In this document: one piece after another, positions 1-10,965 of the stretch
Numbering within the stretch: position 1 is the first letter of the stretch
How the letters are laid out: each line of letters opens with the position of its first letter
DNA from: Globodera rostochiensis
Taxonomy: Eukaryota > Nematoda > Chromadorea > Rhabditida > Heteroderidae
Length of the DNA: 64,000 nucleotides
Direction: 5' to 3'
Assembly (NCBI GenBank): GCA_018350325.1
Contig: JAEVLN010000002.1
Coordinates: 3,622,295 to 3,686,294 of the forward strand
The notes under the pieces: generated by a model
What the model saw: the letters and a program-made list of their open reading frames with translations, nothing else
Database searches by the model: none
What the model was told of the DNA's origin: nothing
Made by a program: the position numbers and the translations under genes

Positions 1-3000
1 GCCGCAGAAGTGGTCGGGTTTGGACTGTTTCACAAATGCACGCCCTGCCAGGTGAGTGATCAAAATTATAATATCTGCCTAAAATCAATAATCAATTTAA
101 TTCGGTTGAGATCCGGTCTGATCGATCGGCGAAAGGTCCCCGGATCCGTGGGATCTGACAATTACACATTTTGGATATTTGGCCCAATTATCTGTCGTTT
201 CAACTGATTATGGACCATTCAGACTTACTGTTCGCTGGTGTCCGTGACCAAACAATTCGAGCAGCCGCTTGTCAACGTGCAAAAAGTGGCCGCGCGGCAG
301 AAGGCAAAGACGGAGGCGGAAAATGAGAGGGACGCCAAAAAAGAGGGACGACACCTTTTGCTGAGGGTGATCGAATTGCACACAATCAAGAAGCAAGCCA
401 AGAAAAATACTTCGATCACGAGGGGGGGGGGGGGAGGGGAGTCATCGATCGTCTCTCGGCTTCCCGGCTTTCTGTTCGAGCAAAATTGAAGACATTTATT
501 AAATTCTGGTCGCCCACCTCCCAAATCAAATCATTTTAAGCTCACCGAAGTGCGTCAATCGTTGCCCGACCTCAGCACCCTCCCCCAATACTACACGGCG
601 TTTGCGGAGCCCTGTGCCCGTCCGTTGCTTCAATGTTTGAGGGGGGGGGGGGACAAATGCCCCGGGCATTGTCTTTTAACTGTTTTAACCCTTAGGCATT
701 GTGGACGAATTTGTGAAGGTTCACGTTGGCATTCACGGGGTTTGGCCATCGTTTTTGACTCATTTGTTTTTTCACTAAAGATGGAGACGCTACGCAATTT
801 CACAGTCGATCTCTACGATTTGGAGTCCGGGTAAAATTAAAAAAATGTTTATGTTAAAGGCCAAACGCTCTCTGGACTTTTTTCCCGCAGCATCGATGAA
901 CACCCCGACACTCAGTGGCGTGACTTTGCCGGTTTTATTGTCGCGGACCGTTTTCGATACTGTGAAATCGAGCTGGACGGGTAAGCATTAGCATTGATTT
1001 GGCTTTAAACTCGAGAACCTTGACCTTTATTCCCAGTGAGAAAATCTCAAGGGCTTCGAATTGTTTTCCCTCAATTCCCATTCTTTTCAGCCAGGCCTTT
1101 CTGTCCGCTGTTGACGATGTTTCCGTCGATGTACGTCCTCCGGTCGTTGTTCAGTCCCTTTCGTCGTCCAATAGGACGCTCTTCCACGACTACGACCAAT
1201 CGCTTTCGGTGATAGGCCGTGAGGAATATTTGGACTTTTTGCTGAATGCCGCGGGGGTTCGTCGGAAAATGTTTGGAAATGAATATTTGTGCCCAGATGA
1301 AAGCAGTAATTGCGTTGGACGAGCAGCAAAGACAGCCCATCGGATACGTTTTGGCGTACGCAGGGCGCGTGTTGCAATGCTACGCGGACGAGGAGAAAGT
1401 TGCCGGGTCAGAGGGGAGGGGGGGGGGTTACGTCAAAGGGGGGGGGGAAACGGGTTTGGGTTACGTCAGAAGGGGAGGGGGAAACGGGTTTGGGTTACGT
1501 CATAAGAGGGGGGGGGGAAACGGGTTTGGGTTACGTATAAGAGGGGGGGGGGGCAAACGGGTTTGGGTTACGTCAGAAGAGGGGGGGGGGGCAAAGGGTT
1601 TGGGTTACGTCAGAAGGGGAGGGGGGAAGGTTACGTCAGAAGAGGGGGGGGGGGCAAACGGGTTTGGGTTACGTCAGAAGAGGGGGGGGCAAACGGGTTT
1701 GGGTTACGTCAGAGGGGAGGGGGGAAACGGGTTTAGGTTACGTCATAAGAGGGGGGGGGGGAAACGGGTTTGGTTACGTCATAAGAGGGGGGGGGGGCAA
1801 ACGGGTTTGGGTTACGTCAGAAGGGGAGGGGGAAGGTTACGTCAGAAGAGGGGGGGGGGGGGAAACGGGTTTGGGTTACGTCAGAAGAGGGGGGGCAAAC
1901 GGGTTTGGGTTACGTCAGAAGAGGGGGGGGGGGAAACGGGTTTGGGTTAGTCATAAGAGGGGGGGGGGCAAACGGGTTTGGGTTACGTCATAAGAGGGGG
2001 GGGGGCAACGGGTTTGGGTTACGTCAGAAGAGGGGGGGGCAAACGGGTTTGGGTTACGTCAGAAGAGGGGGGGGGAAACGGGTTTGGGTTACGTCATAAG
2101 AGGGGGGGGGGGGCAAACGGGTTTGGTTACGTCATAAGAGGGGGGGGGGCAAACGGGTTTGGGTTACGTCAGAAGAGGGGGGGGGCAGACGGGTTTGGGT
2201 TACGTCAGAAGGGGAGGGGGGAAGGTTACGTCAGAAGAGGGGGGGGGGGGGGAAACGGGTTTGGGTTACGTCAGAAGGGGAGGGGGGAAGGTTACGTCAG
2301 AAGGGGGGGGGGCAAACGGGTTTGGGTTACGTCAGAAGGGGAGGGGGGAAACGGGTTTGGGTACGTCAGAAGAGGGGGGGGGCAAACGGGTTTGGGTTAC
2401 GTCAGAAGGGGAGGGGGGAAAGGGTTTGGGTTACGCCAGAAGGGGAGGGGGGGAAACGGGTTTGGGTTACGTCAGAAGGGAGGGGGGAAACGGGTTTGGG
2501 TTACGTCAGAAGGGGAGGGGGGAAACGGGTTTGGGTTACTCATAAGAGGGGAGGGGGGAAACGGGTTTGGGTTACGTCATAAGAGGGGGGGGGCAAACGG
2601 TTTGGGTTACGTCAGAAGAGGGGGGTGGGGCAAACGGGTTTGGGTTACGTCATAAGAGGGGGGGGGGAAACGGGTTTGGGTTACGTCAGAAGGGGAGGGG
2701 GGAAACGGGTTTGGGTACGCCAGAAGGGGAGGGGGGAAACGGGTTTGGGTTACGTCAGAAGAGGGGGGGGCAAACGGTTTGGGTTACGTCAGAAGGGGAG
2801 GGGGAAACGGGTTTGGGTTACGTCAGAAGGGGAGGGGGAAACGGGTTTGGGTTACGTCAGAAGGGGAGGGGGCAAACGGGTTTGGGTTACGTCTAAGAGG
2901 GGGGGGGGGAAACGGGTTTGGGTTACGTCAGAAGGGGAGGGGGGAAGGTTACTCAGAAGAGGGGAGGGGCAAACGGTTTGGGTTACGTCAGAAGGAGGGG

Positions 3001-3483
3001 GGGGGGGCAAAGGGTTTGGGTTACGTCAGAAGGGGAGGGGGAAACGGGTTTGGGTTACGTCAGAAGGGTAGGGGGGAAACGGGTTTGGGTTACGTCAGAA
3101 GAGGGGGGTGGGGCAAACGGGTTTGGGTTACGGGGGCAACGGGTTCGGGTTAGGTTTGCCCTCTTTGGGCGATATCTCGAAATTTCTAGAAATATTGAGA
3201 TGTATCGATGGCAAAAGCCCGGAATTTATTCGCGACCAAAAAGGACACCGCCCCCTTCCCTTCCAGTGCCCTTCTGTCCGCCGTGTGCCGTGCCCTTCAC
3301 TGCCCCACGTCCCTGTCGCTGTTCCTCCGCCTCTCCCTCGACGATTTGCCGCTTCTGTCCGCCCGTCTCCTCGGTGCCGCTTCGCGGGTCCGACGCATTC
3401 GCCGTTTCCATTCGCGCGCAATGCCCGCGACAGTGAAATGGGCCAAAGTCATATCACCGGCCATCGGATTGCATTTGTTCTGA
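1..3483 (+). CDS. Partial gene with C-terminal acetyltransferase-like (GNAT/DUF1248-like) domain
   Basis: The gene enters from the left edge. Exons that chain in phase are 1-51, 223-366, 541-634, 696-718, 781-830, 891-980, 1091-1256, 1297-1406 and 3267-3483, ending in TGA. All junctions are GT-AG. The last three exons read like a nematode GNAT-fold protein of the DUF1248 type: a YDQSL segment, then VIALDEQQRQPIGYVLAY (the acetyl-CoA-binding beta strand pattern A-x-D-x(5)-P-x-G-Y) and a terminal KVISPAIGLHLF. This family assignment is from memory and moderate. The upstream part (a charged segment VAARQKAKTEAENERDAKK, then a DEHPDTQWRDF segment) is not recognised and might belong to a different gene or isoform. 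The intron 1407-3266 is filled by a minisatellite, yet the phase (GG|T) and the sense of the protein resume at 3267, so the gene is probably intact rather than broken. Confidence 0.5.
1407..3150. repeat. G-rich minisatellite, about 34-bp unit, starting at a splice donor
   Basis: About fifty imperfect units of the form GTCAGAAGGGGAGGGGGG followed by AAACGGGTTTGGGTTAC. Variation lies mostly in G-run length, A/C before AAACG, and CAGAAG versus CATAAG. The array lies entirely inside intron 1407-3266 of the acetyltransferase-like gene, and its first unit begins with the GT of the donor. All three forward frames are largely open, so the long glycine/arginine ORFs here are artefacts. Each unit has several G-runs (quadruplex-prone) and a TTACGTCA, which resembles a CREB/ATF-type bZIP half-site. 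Confidence 0.95.
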
Positions 3484-4361
3484 GTTTGAAGAGAATGGGC
3501 CGTTTATTTGGGAGGTTTTTGGCTCGTCATTCGATCAATTAGGATTTATTTTGTTCATGGATTTATAATTATAATTATAATCACTTTCATAAATAAACGA
3601 TCGAAAGTGGTTGGATTTTCTGCCTCCCGCCCCCCTTGAACGCCTTTTCCATTTGCATTTCCCGCCCATTGCTCGGAAATCAATTGCAAAAAATAAAATC
3701 TCAGCAATTTCCCAAATGACCCCCCCCCCCCTCCCCCACAAAGTCATTGACCCTCTTCCGATGATCTGAAACGAGCAAACCTCCTCAATCCTCCCTTTAT
3801 GGGGAGGGAGGGATTCCGTGCAAAGACCGTGAAGCCCCCCCCCCCCCCCAGGGGATGGAAGTGGATTTAACTTGAGGGTGGGTCCTTTCCCTTCCATTTG
3901 CTTGGATTGCGCTCCCACCGCCCTCCCTTTCGTCAATCAGACTGCCTTTGGGGACAATTATCTGTAATTGGGGTGGTTTTGCGGGAAGCTTGCATTACTT
4001 GCAGCCTCCGCATAGTGTTGCGTCGAGAAAGGAAGCGACTTTTCCTTTCCCCGGAGGGGGTGGACCGGTAAACTTCTTCTCACGAGGGGAACATCCCTTA
4101 CTGCGAGTACTCAGATCACTTTTAAACCATGCCTATCGTGTAGAGAACCCTCAATCTTGTAAATTTTCGGCTTTTTGGCCCGCTCCCATAGTTAAAGGTT
4201 GAAAAATGCAATTTAAATTATTGGGCTTGGTACCCCCCCCCCTCTCCCCCTCTCCCCTCCTTTATAAAAAAAGAAAATTTTTGTTCTAAAGACGAGAAAA
4301 AGGGCTCCCTAATCAAACTTTCTTTATGACAGACGCACAAATATTGGGCCTTTTTCGAATT
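3484..4361. other. Spacer between two plus-strand genes
   Basis: No gene recognised. It contains A+T-rich 3' flank just after the stop at 3483, poly-C runs near 3721, 3837 and 4233, and no clear promoter motif. Confidence 0.6.
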
Positions 4362-7300
4362 ATGCCCTCAGACTACCGTATTCCACCGCTTTTAAGTCAT
4401 TTGATCATTGCGCTTTTGCTGTTTTCCGTCACCGCACAGCGGCAACAACAAAGCGGCTGCGAGAAGGGCAAAGTGCCGGCCCAGTTGAAAGTGTGGCCAG
4501 ATGGAAGGCCAGGTCGGCAATCGGAGGGGCCGCCGGGGGGGGGGGCTGTGCGCAAAGCCTTAACAAATAAACGTATTTAGTGACTGATTATGCACGCATT
4601 CGCATATACTAATTCATTGTTTTTTTTAGCAAATTCAATTTTCTTAACAAAAGTTATCAAGTATTTTCCAACGGCTTATCGCACCGCCGGACTTGGCTAG
4701 AAATAGAAAATAGACTCCCAACCCCCCCCCCCCCCCTTCGGATTTTAAGCAAATATCGGAATTGGGAAGGCCGGGAAAGAAACCCCCGAGACCGAATCAA
4801 GTTTTGTAGTGGGACAAGGTCAGGGGATTAGGCGGGGGAAAAAAGCATCGAAATTTCCCTAAATAGAGAAAGGACCGATCGAGATTCTCGATCAAAATCT
4901 CGATTGGTCCTTACAAGCGATTGGTTACATTGAATCGCGCCAATTTATTGGACTTTCTTTCCCAATCAGAGCTGTTCTGCCATTGGCCGTCCTGTCATTT
5001 GTTTTCGTCCACTTTTGCTTTTTCCGCCGAAGGAGAAGCAAATGGAAATGACGCGATGGTCAGTCAAAGAAAAAAGAAAATTGCTTAAAGCGAATTCAAC
5101 TTAATAGAAAGAACATTATAATCCATAAAAATTAAATTTGGAACGAATTCAAAAATGCCGAAATGGCCGGCCCATTCGAGTCGGCAGTGCCGAGAAGGCC
5201 AACAACAAAATGCAGCCATTTAGCGCTGCAACGCGGCACTAAGCGACGCGGTCTGCGATTTGCCCGACGAATGGACCGCTGCACTCGTTGAAGTTGGCGG
5301 ATTTTAAAACATTTGCAAGAAGTAATATTTAAACTGTTCAAGGCTAACAACGGCACACACATTTCCCTGCTGATGCAATGTTGTGCCGTCGCGAATTTGT
5401 CCGAGTGGGCCGCTCCGCTTAAGCAAGTTGTGCTTGCACCCGGCGAACAGTTTGGCGGCGGACCCGTGCTGCACAACGGCGAAATGGTCGGAAACGCAAA
5501 ATTAGCGAGAAATCGCTGGGATCAGAAAGCGAGAATAACGCTTTTGGGCCCAAACCCAAGCCTCGATGACCCAAAAGGGGGGGGGGCTGCCCTTTTCGGC
5601 TGGGTCCCTCGCTTCCATTCCCTCTTCTGTTGCTGATCGGTGGATCAAATTGTCTTTTAAAGGTGGCGTTCGATGTGATCAAGGAAGTTCGCAAAAAAGT
5701 GACGCCAGAAAACGAGTGAGTACTCTTCTTCAGCCCATTTTCAGCAAAATTCCAATTCTTTATCAAATCCCTCAACATTTCTCCCCAATCGCTTCAGCGT
5801 CCGCTATGTCGTTTCCGTCTTCCGCGTCCTCTGCGTCTCCGCTCCCCCAGTGTCTCCTAATTCTGCTTTCTCTGCACGCTCAATTCTTACGCGTCTGTCC
5901 GGCGTGCGTTTTTCCTCAGGCGGCACTGACGCGGACGTCAATGACCAGGCGGTCGCCGCGGGAAAAAACGCGTCTCAGAACGCGTTGCCGGACGCGGCAT
6001 CGCGACGCGAAAGGCCATCCTACGCGCTGATGCGTAAAGCACTGCAAAAAGCCGGGGAATGGTCGGCTGACATTTACCGTATTTTTCCTATTAGTAACCC
6101 ATGGGTTACTATTGTTCAAACCCCCCTCGAGGGGGGGTTACAATTAGAGAGTGGGTTTCAAATGGAGAGTGGGTTTCTATTTTTCAATGTATTTTTTTTG
6201 AAAATTATTTACATAATTCAAATTTTTATTAGTATATTTTTTGAACCAAAATAAATTTCTCTAATGATAAAAAGCATCACAACAATATTTTTTTTCCTAA
6301 AATTCATAATTCCACTGATCCATCACTAACAAATCCGTTTTCTTCGTCTTGCTCCAAATCAACTTCCTCAAACAGTCCTGCAATCCCTTCCGCCAAAATA
6401 TCAAATTCGGCCATTTCACGTGCCTGTTGCAAACGAATCATCCCATTTGGAACCGGTCCATCCTCTTTGAAGCAATGAATTTCTCCATCTTCAGAGCCGT
6501 CAAACGCATTGGTTATGCCACACGTCTAAATTGATGAAATTGTTGGGAAATATACCAAATTTTTGAAAGTTACTTTAAATGATTTTGAAATGTTTTCCTT
6601 CGATATGCTCTCCCACGCTTCATAAATCCAGTTCAAGTAAATGTTCATTGGTGCCGCGCGTGTGTTGCCGCTTGAAGTCGTCGTCTTTTCTCCATGAAGC
6701 ATCCAGTCTTCGTACTGCTGCCGAGCTCGTTGTGTTCTGATCCATGCAATCATTTGCTCATCAAACTCCTTGTCGCGAAGATGCCGTCCAGCACCGTCAA
6801 GTCTCAGTCGCTTTCCAGATTTTGATTCCCTGAAGTTGTAACTTATTTTTCACAAATGACAATCAATCTACCGCAAAGAGATGAGTTTTTGCTTTTGCTT
6901 TTGCCATTCTCTGATGTTCTGACGATCTATTTTAAACTTCCGACTTGCTTCTTTAATTGAATGGGATTTGATGAAGTCGAGGCTTCTAATTTTTCGTCGA
7001 TTGTAAAAATGCGACGTTTTTTTGAGATATCACGCTGTTGTACTAACTCAGAATCTTCGTCACTCATTTTTCTATTAGTAAAACACAAATTTTAACGTAG
7101 GTAAATAGTAATGGGCGAAAAATAGAAAATATGTAGGACCTTAGGTAGGTAGACAATTTTAAAAGTTCACGGCTTGGGAGGGGGGGGGGGGTTACAATTA
7201 GAGAGGGGGTTTCAAATGGAGAGTGGGTTACTATTGTTCAAACCCCCTCGAGGGGGGGTTACAATTAGAGAGTGGGTTTCAAATAGAGAGTGGGTTACTA

Positions 7301-10300
7301 ATAGGAAAAATACGGTAATTAAAATTAAAATCAGTAAAATATAATTAATTTTCGTTCAAAGGCGTCGACGTCCGTTGCAACGGAAAGAACCGTCGCCGCC
7401 AAACGACATTGCCTCAACGACAGCGGCTTCAACAACTTCTGCGACGACGGGCAGCGGCCGCGCGGCGTACACCTCGCCCGCGACTTACAAAAGTGGGCAA
7501 AGAAAAGCTTAACATTTTGAAATAATCTTTGAAATTTCCATTCTAAAGCCTTTGGCCAGCTTCTGTTGACTTCGCCGAGCGACGTCAACAATAGTGACGG
7601 TGACGACATTTCCATCGACGACGGCGCGTCGTCGTCGACGTCCATGTGGACGATGCCGTCGACGGCCGTGTGGACGATGCCGTCGACGTCCGTGTTGACG
7701 ATGCCGTCGACGTCCGTGTTGACGATGCCGTCGACGTCCGTGTTGACGATGCCGTCGACGTCCGTGTGGACGATGCCGTCGACGGCAGCAACTTCCGATC
7801 ATTTAAATGGTCCAAATACCGCCCCTTTTTCTTCCACCCAACGACAGCCATTTTATGCGAAGCAAAAGTATCGCCCGTTTTGGTCGGATAGAAGCGCCGA
7901 AGGGGCTGAAAAATCCACGGATTCTGATGACATTTTGGCCCCAAATGAACTGAACGGCGAAGGACGCTCCGCAGACGGCCGAATACCGCCGTGGGCGCGA
8001 CTTAGAAAAGTTAGCACAACGGCGGACGTCGTCCAATGGAGGGAAAAAGGCGGTGGACTCAAAAAGTACACCGGGTGAGAGAAGGAAGCAAGCTTTTAAC
8101 TGATCGATTTGTTCTTTTTGATCAGATTGACAACAATTCGGCACCAAATGGATGGAATTTCTCCGTCGATGAGCGCCGAACGGAGTGTAAAAGCGGAGCC
8201 TAAAATGCCAAAAGAGCGGCACGGAGTGGCGGCGGTGAAGCCAAAAACATACGCCTCCGGGGTCGAAACATATGCTTCTCCACTAAAAGACATCCAATTG
8301 CTTGACGTTGGCTCAACTGCCAGCAGTAGCACCAGCAATAGTGACGAGGACGACCTGCAGTCAGTGGTTGAGCAGCACCAGGTGGTTCAGGGACAGACAG
8401 CCCACCTGGGAAGGTCCAAATTGAATTTGGAGCGATAATAGTCTCAGTTCAAGATCGATAATTCCTTTTTTGTGTATTTTTGGTCGGTCTTGGACTTGAG
8501 GGCCAATTCTCGGGTCTCGTGGCGGCCATACCGCAATTCAAATCGTAATGTTATTAAACTTGGAAAGTTGGACGAGGCGTTGTTGCGTGAAATGAGTGCG
8601 GCGATAAGCGGAAAGGCAATGGCGCAAGAAATTGTCGGAAGGGACGAAATTGGCGTCAAAATGTTGCCGCAGGAGACGACGACACGGCATTCGGAAGTGA
8701 GTTTAGCCTCAGCCGAAAAAGTCAAATTTCCATTCCCGAAGATTTTGAATTGGAAATTCAAATTTTTCTAAAATTCAGGCGGACTGAACTTTTTGCACAT
8801 TTCGTTGAATTTCATCCAATTTTCCCCTTTTTATTTCCTCCCTCAGAATCCGTTCCCCTCAATTCTCAATTCGTACATCGACCCGCCCCAATCGTTGGTT
8901 GGCGCCGCCGATTGTGCCACCAAAAGGGTGGCCATCAGAAGCGGCAAATCTGGCGGATGCGGTGATGGCACCGCGCCGGCCGAACTCATCGTTAGGAGAA
9001 CATTTAAGCCTAATAAACTGGAGGATGGACCAATTTAGATCACAGCAATTACTTACAAATTAGACCACAGATTATGAATTATAACAATTGCGAGATTTAT
9101 TTCAAAATTTGTTCGACACCTCAAAAATTTCCCCTTTCTTTGTAAGTTGTCCTGCGGCTCCTGCTCGTGTTCCCGGTGTCAGTGCTCGAGGTGAAACTGC
9201 AATTTTTAAAATTTTAAATTGAATTTTCTGTCAGTCTCCCCGAGACGTGCAACGGACAAAATTGTCCCATTTGTCCGTCGGTTTGCCAATGTCCGACTGA
9301 ATGTGGCTGTGAAGCGTCGTCGTCTTCGTCCTTCAATTCCTTCCAAAATGGCGTCGAATTAGCGGAAAGCCAAGTACTTTTAAAGAATTGAGAATATTTG
9401 AATCAAAATAAAATTAATTTAAAATAAAAAGTTTTTGTTTTTTCACTTTAAGGCCGTCCAACAATCGTCCCAACAGCAGCAATATTATAACATGCCGTGG
9501 AGCGGGCAGCAATTTTACAGTGTTTGCCCATTAATTTGACATAAATGTTAAAAAACAACACTTTTCAGGGAGGTCAGGAAGGTTACGGTGCCGTCGGGGG
9601 AACTGCACTGAACGCCGCTTTCGACTCCCTCCAATGTTTCAGCGGAGATCAGCTGGTCCGAACTGCTCGGGGAGCCGTCCGGATGGATCAGCTCCGGCTC
9701 GGCGATCTGGTGCTGTCCATGGACGAATCTTTGGTCAGTCACAAAAGAGATTTTTGTGGTTCCAAATCCTGTTTAGATTTCATTCTCCCCCGTTGTGATG
9801 TTTCTCCACCGGAAACCTTCGGAATCGGCCAATTTTGTGCGGATTCACACCGAACTTGGCCACCGACTACAGCTGACCGGCCTCCATCTGCTTTGGGTCG
9901 GTTGTGCGGGGCGCCTAAGGCTAATTCGGGCCCGAGAATTGCGCCCGGGGCAATGTGTGTACGCACTGGACGGCAGAGAAATGGAAAAGGAGAAAATACT
10001 GTGGAGAAGGCGTGGAAACAGAACGGAGAGAGTGTGGCAGAGAGAGAGGGCAGAGCAGCTGAGAATGGTGCCGAGCAGGATTGAACGCATTGAACAGGCA
10101 ATTTCATTTACTCCGACTTAAACCAAAACATCGGTTGAAATTACTAATTACGAGGGGACATTAATCGATATAATTTACAAATTAATTATTGTTAATTGAT
10201 AATGAAAAGACAAAAACTAAACTAATTAAAAGATCAACTTTTGGCGTCCAATTTGACTTTATGGTACAAAATAAGGTGAATGACCGTGGCATTTACGCGC

Positions 10301-10626
10301 CGTTGACGGCTAACGGAAACATTTTGGTGAACGATGTTTTGGCCAGCTGTCACGTCAACATGGCCGCTCAGACGCTGCAGCAAACGTTCTTCAATTGGTG
10401 GCGTGCCTTGACGGCATTTGGTCACAAAATACGGACAATCGTATTCGCCTCGGGGCTATGGAATTTCGCCGATGAGTGCTGTCGGACGGGCCAGAACCAA
10501 CCTGCTGGAGATGGACAGCAGCAGCAGCAAAATGTTGAGGGGGATTTGCCGCTGGGGGTGCGCCTTGTGATTTCTGTGTTGGACTCATTGATGCCCGACT
10601 CAATTCTGCTGCCACCGATAAACTGA
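4362..10626 (+). CDS. Hedgehog-related secreted protein with C-terminal Hint (Hog) domain, quahog/groundhog class
   Basis: Sixteen exons chain in phase: 4362 to 4472 (or 4490), 5224-5292, 5343-5486, 5663-5715, 5798-6061, 7362-7492, 7549-8074, 8126-8413, 8501-8696, 8847-8990, 9147-9190, 9235-9373, 9453-9521, 9569-9733, 9777-10097, 10276-10626; roughly 1,000 residues. Exon 1 encodes a signal peptide (hydrophobic LIIALLLFSVTA). A Cys-containing domain (CNAAL...VCDLP...QCC) follows, then a long low-complexity middle with 8-residue repeats and a Cys-rich patch near 9147-9300. The Hint domain is complete: nucleophile Cys in CFSGDQLV, LVLSMD, VVMFLHR, the T-x-x-H in LTGLHLLWV, and the closing ILVNDVLASCH. 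In this family Hint self-cleaves the protein and may attach a sterol; nematode members act in cuticle, moulting and secretion. Length and layout fit C. elegans QUA-1 best, but class is inferred. Intron 15 is GC-AG, and intron 5 holds a transposon. Confidence 0.9.
6077..7315 (-). mobile_element. Pogo-like (Tc1/mariner superfamily) DNA transposon, internally deleted
   Basis: Perfect 25-bp terminal inverted repeats, beginning CCGTATTTTTCCTATTAG at 6077-6101 and mirrored at 7291-7315, are bounded by TA on both sides (6075-6076, 7316-7317), the target duplication of this superfamily. Subterminal copies of a CCCCTCGAGGGG-containing segment occur near both ends in the same orientation. The inside encodes a degenerate transposase on the minus strand. 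The element sits in intron 6062-7361 of the hedgehog-related gene. Removing it plus one TA leaves a 59-nt intron, so insertion was into a pre-existing short intron. Confidence 0.9.
6297..7067 (-). pseudogene. Pogo-like transposase remnant lacking the DDE catalytic core
   Basis: From the ATG at 7067 the minus strand encodes a basic start, then after a one-base frameshift a Brinker/psq-type helix-turn-helix (KSHSIKEASRKFKIDRQNI, then REWQ). A short intron follows, then the usual linker (GKRLRLDGAGRHLRDKEFDE, AWIRTQR). The reading then jumps straight to the family's C-terminal region: EDWMLHG, TTSSGNTRAAP, W-x(3)-AW-x-SI, SFK and, after a second short intron, CGITNAFDGSEDGEI. The expected roughly 150-200 residues carrying the D, D and D/E metal ligands are absent. 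It could still bind DNA if expressed, but the frameshift argues it is dead. Confidence 0.8.
7641..7784 (+). repeat. Coding minisatellite, 24 bp x 6
   Basis: Six copies of a 24-bp unit (TCCGTGTTGACGATGCCGTC + GACG) lie inside exon 7549-8074 of the hedgehog-related gene and keep frame, giving repeated S-V-(L/W)-T-M-P-S-T. All other frames are also open here, so longer alternative ORFs are shadows. Confidence 0.9.
10098..10275 (+). other. GC-AG intron (hedgehog-related gene)
   Basis: Donor ATTGAACAG|GCAATT, acceptor AAAATAAG|GTGAAT. The join gives RIERIEQ-VNDRGIYAPLTANG, the conserved end of the Hint domain, in phase 0. No GT donor nearby preserves this. Confidence 0.85.
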
Positions 10627-10965
10627 TCAGACCAGTGATCAAATCACTCATTGTCAGACAAAGCCCAACAACCGTAAATTCTAATAAAGAAATTCCACGT
10701 CGTGGGAGGGAAATGGAAAAGCGGAGCAGCCCCCCCCCCAGCGCCCAATTTTTCAAGAGCCGTGACATAACACCTTATTTTGTTAAAGTCGAACAATCAA
10801 AGAATATTTGCAAAATAAGTGAATCCAAATTGGAGCTTAAAGAGTTGTGATATCGAAACAGAACAAACGTTCGGTTTGGGACCAAATCCATAATGAAATC
10901 CCTTCCGTCCCACAAATGAATGAGTATCAGTATAATAATTGAAAATCGGGGCCCCCCACGGCATA

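Noticed and set aside
1246..3153. Long Gly/Arg-rich ORFs in all forward frames
   Set aside because: They are readings of the minisatellite; the unit has no stops in most frames.
5132..5476. Cys-containing minus-strand ORF opposite hedgehog exons
   Set aside because: The plus-strand exons 5224-5292 and 5343-5486 chain in phase with the rest of the hedgehog-related gene; this is their shadow.
7509..7802. Arg/His-repeat ORF on the minus strand
   Set aside because: Antisense reading of the 24-bp coding minisatellite.
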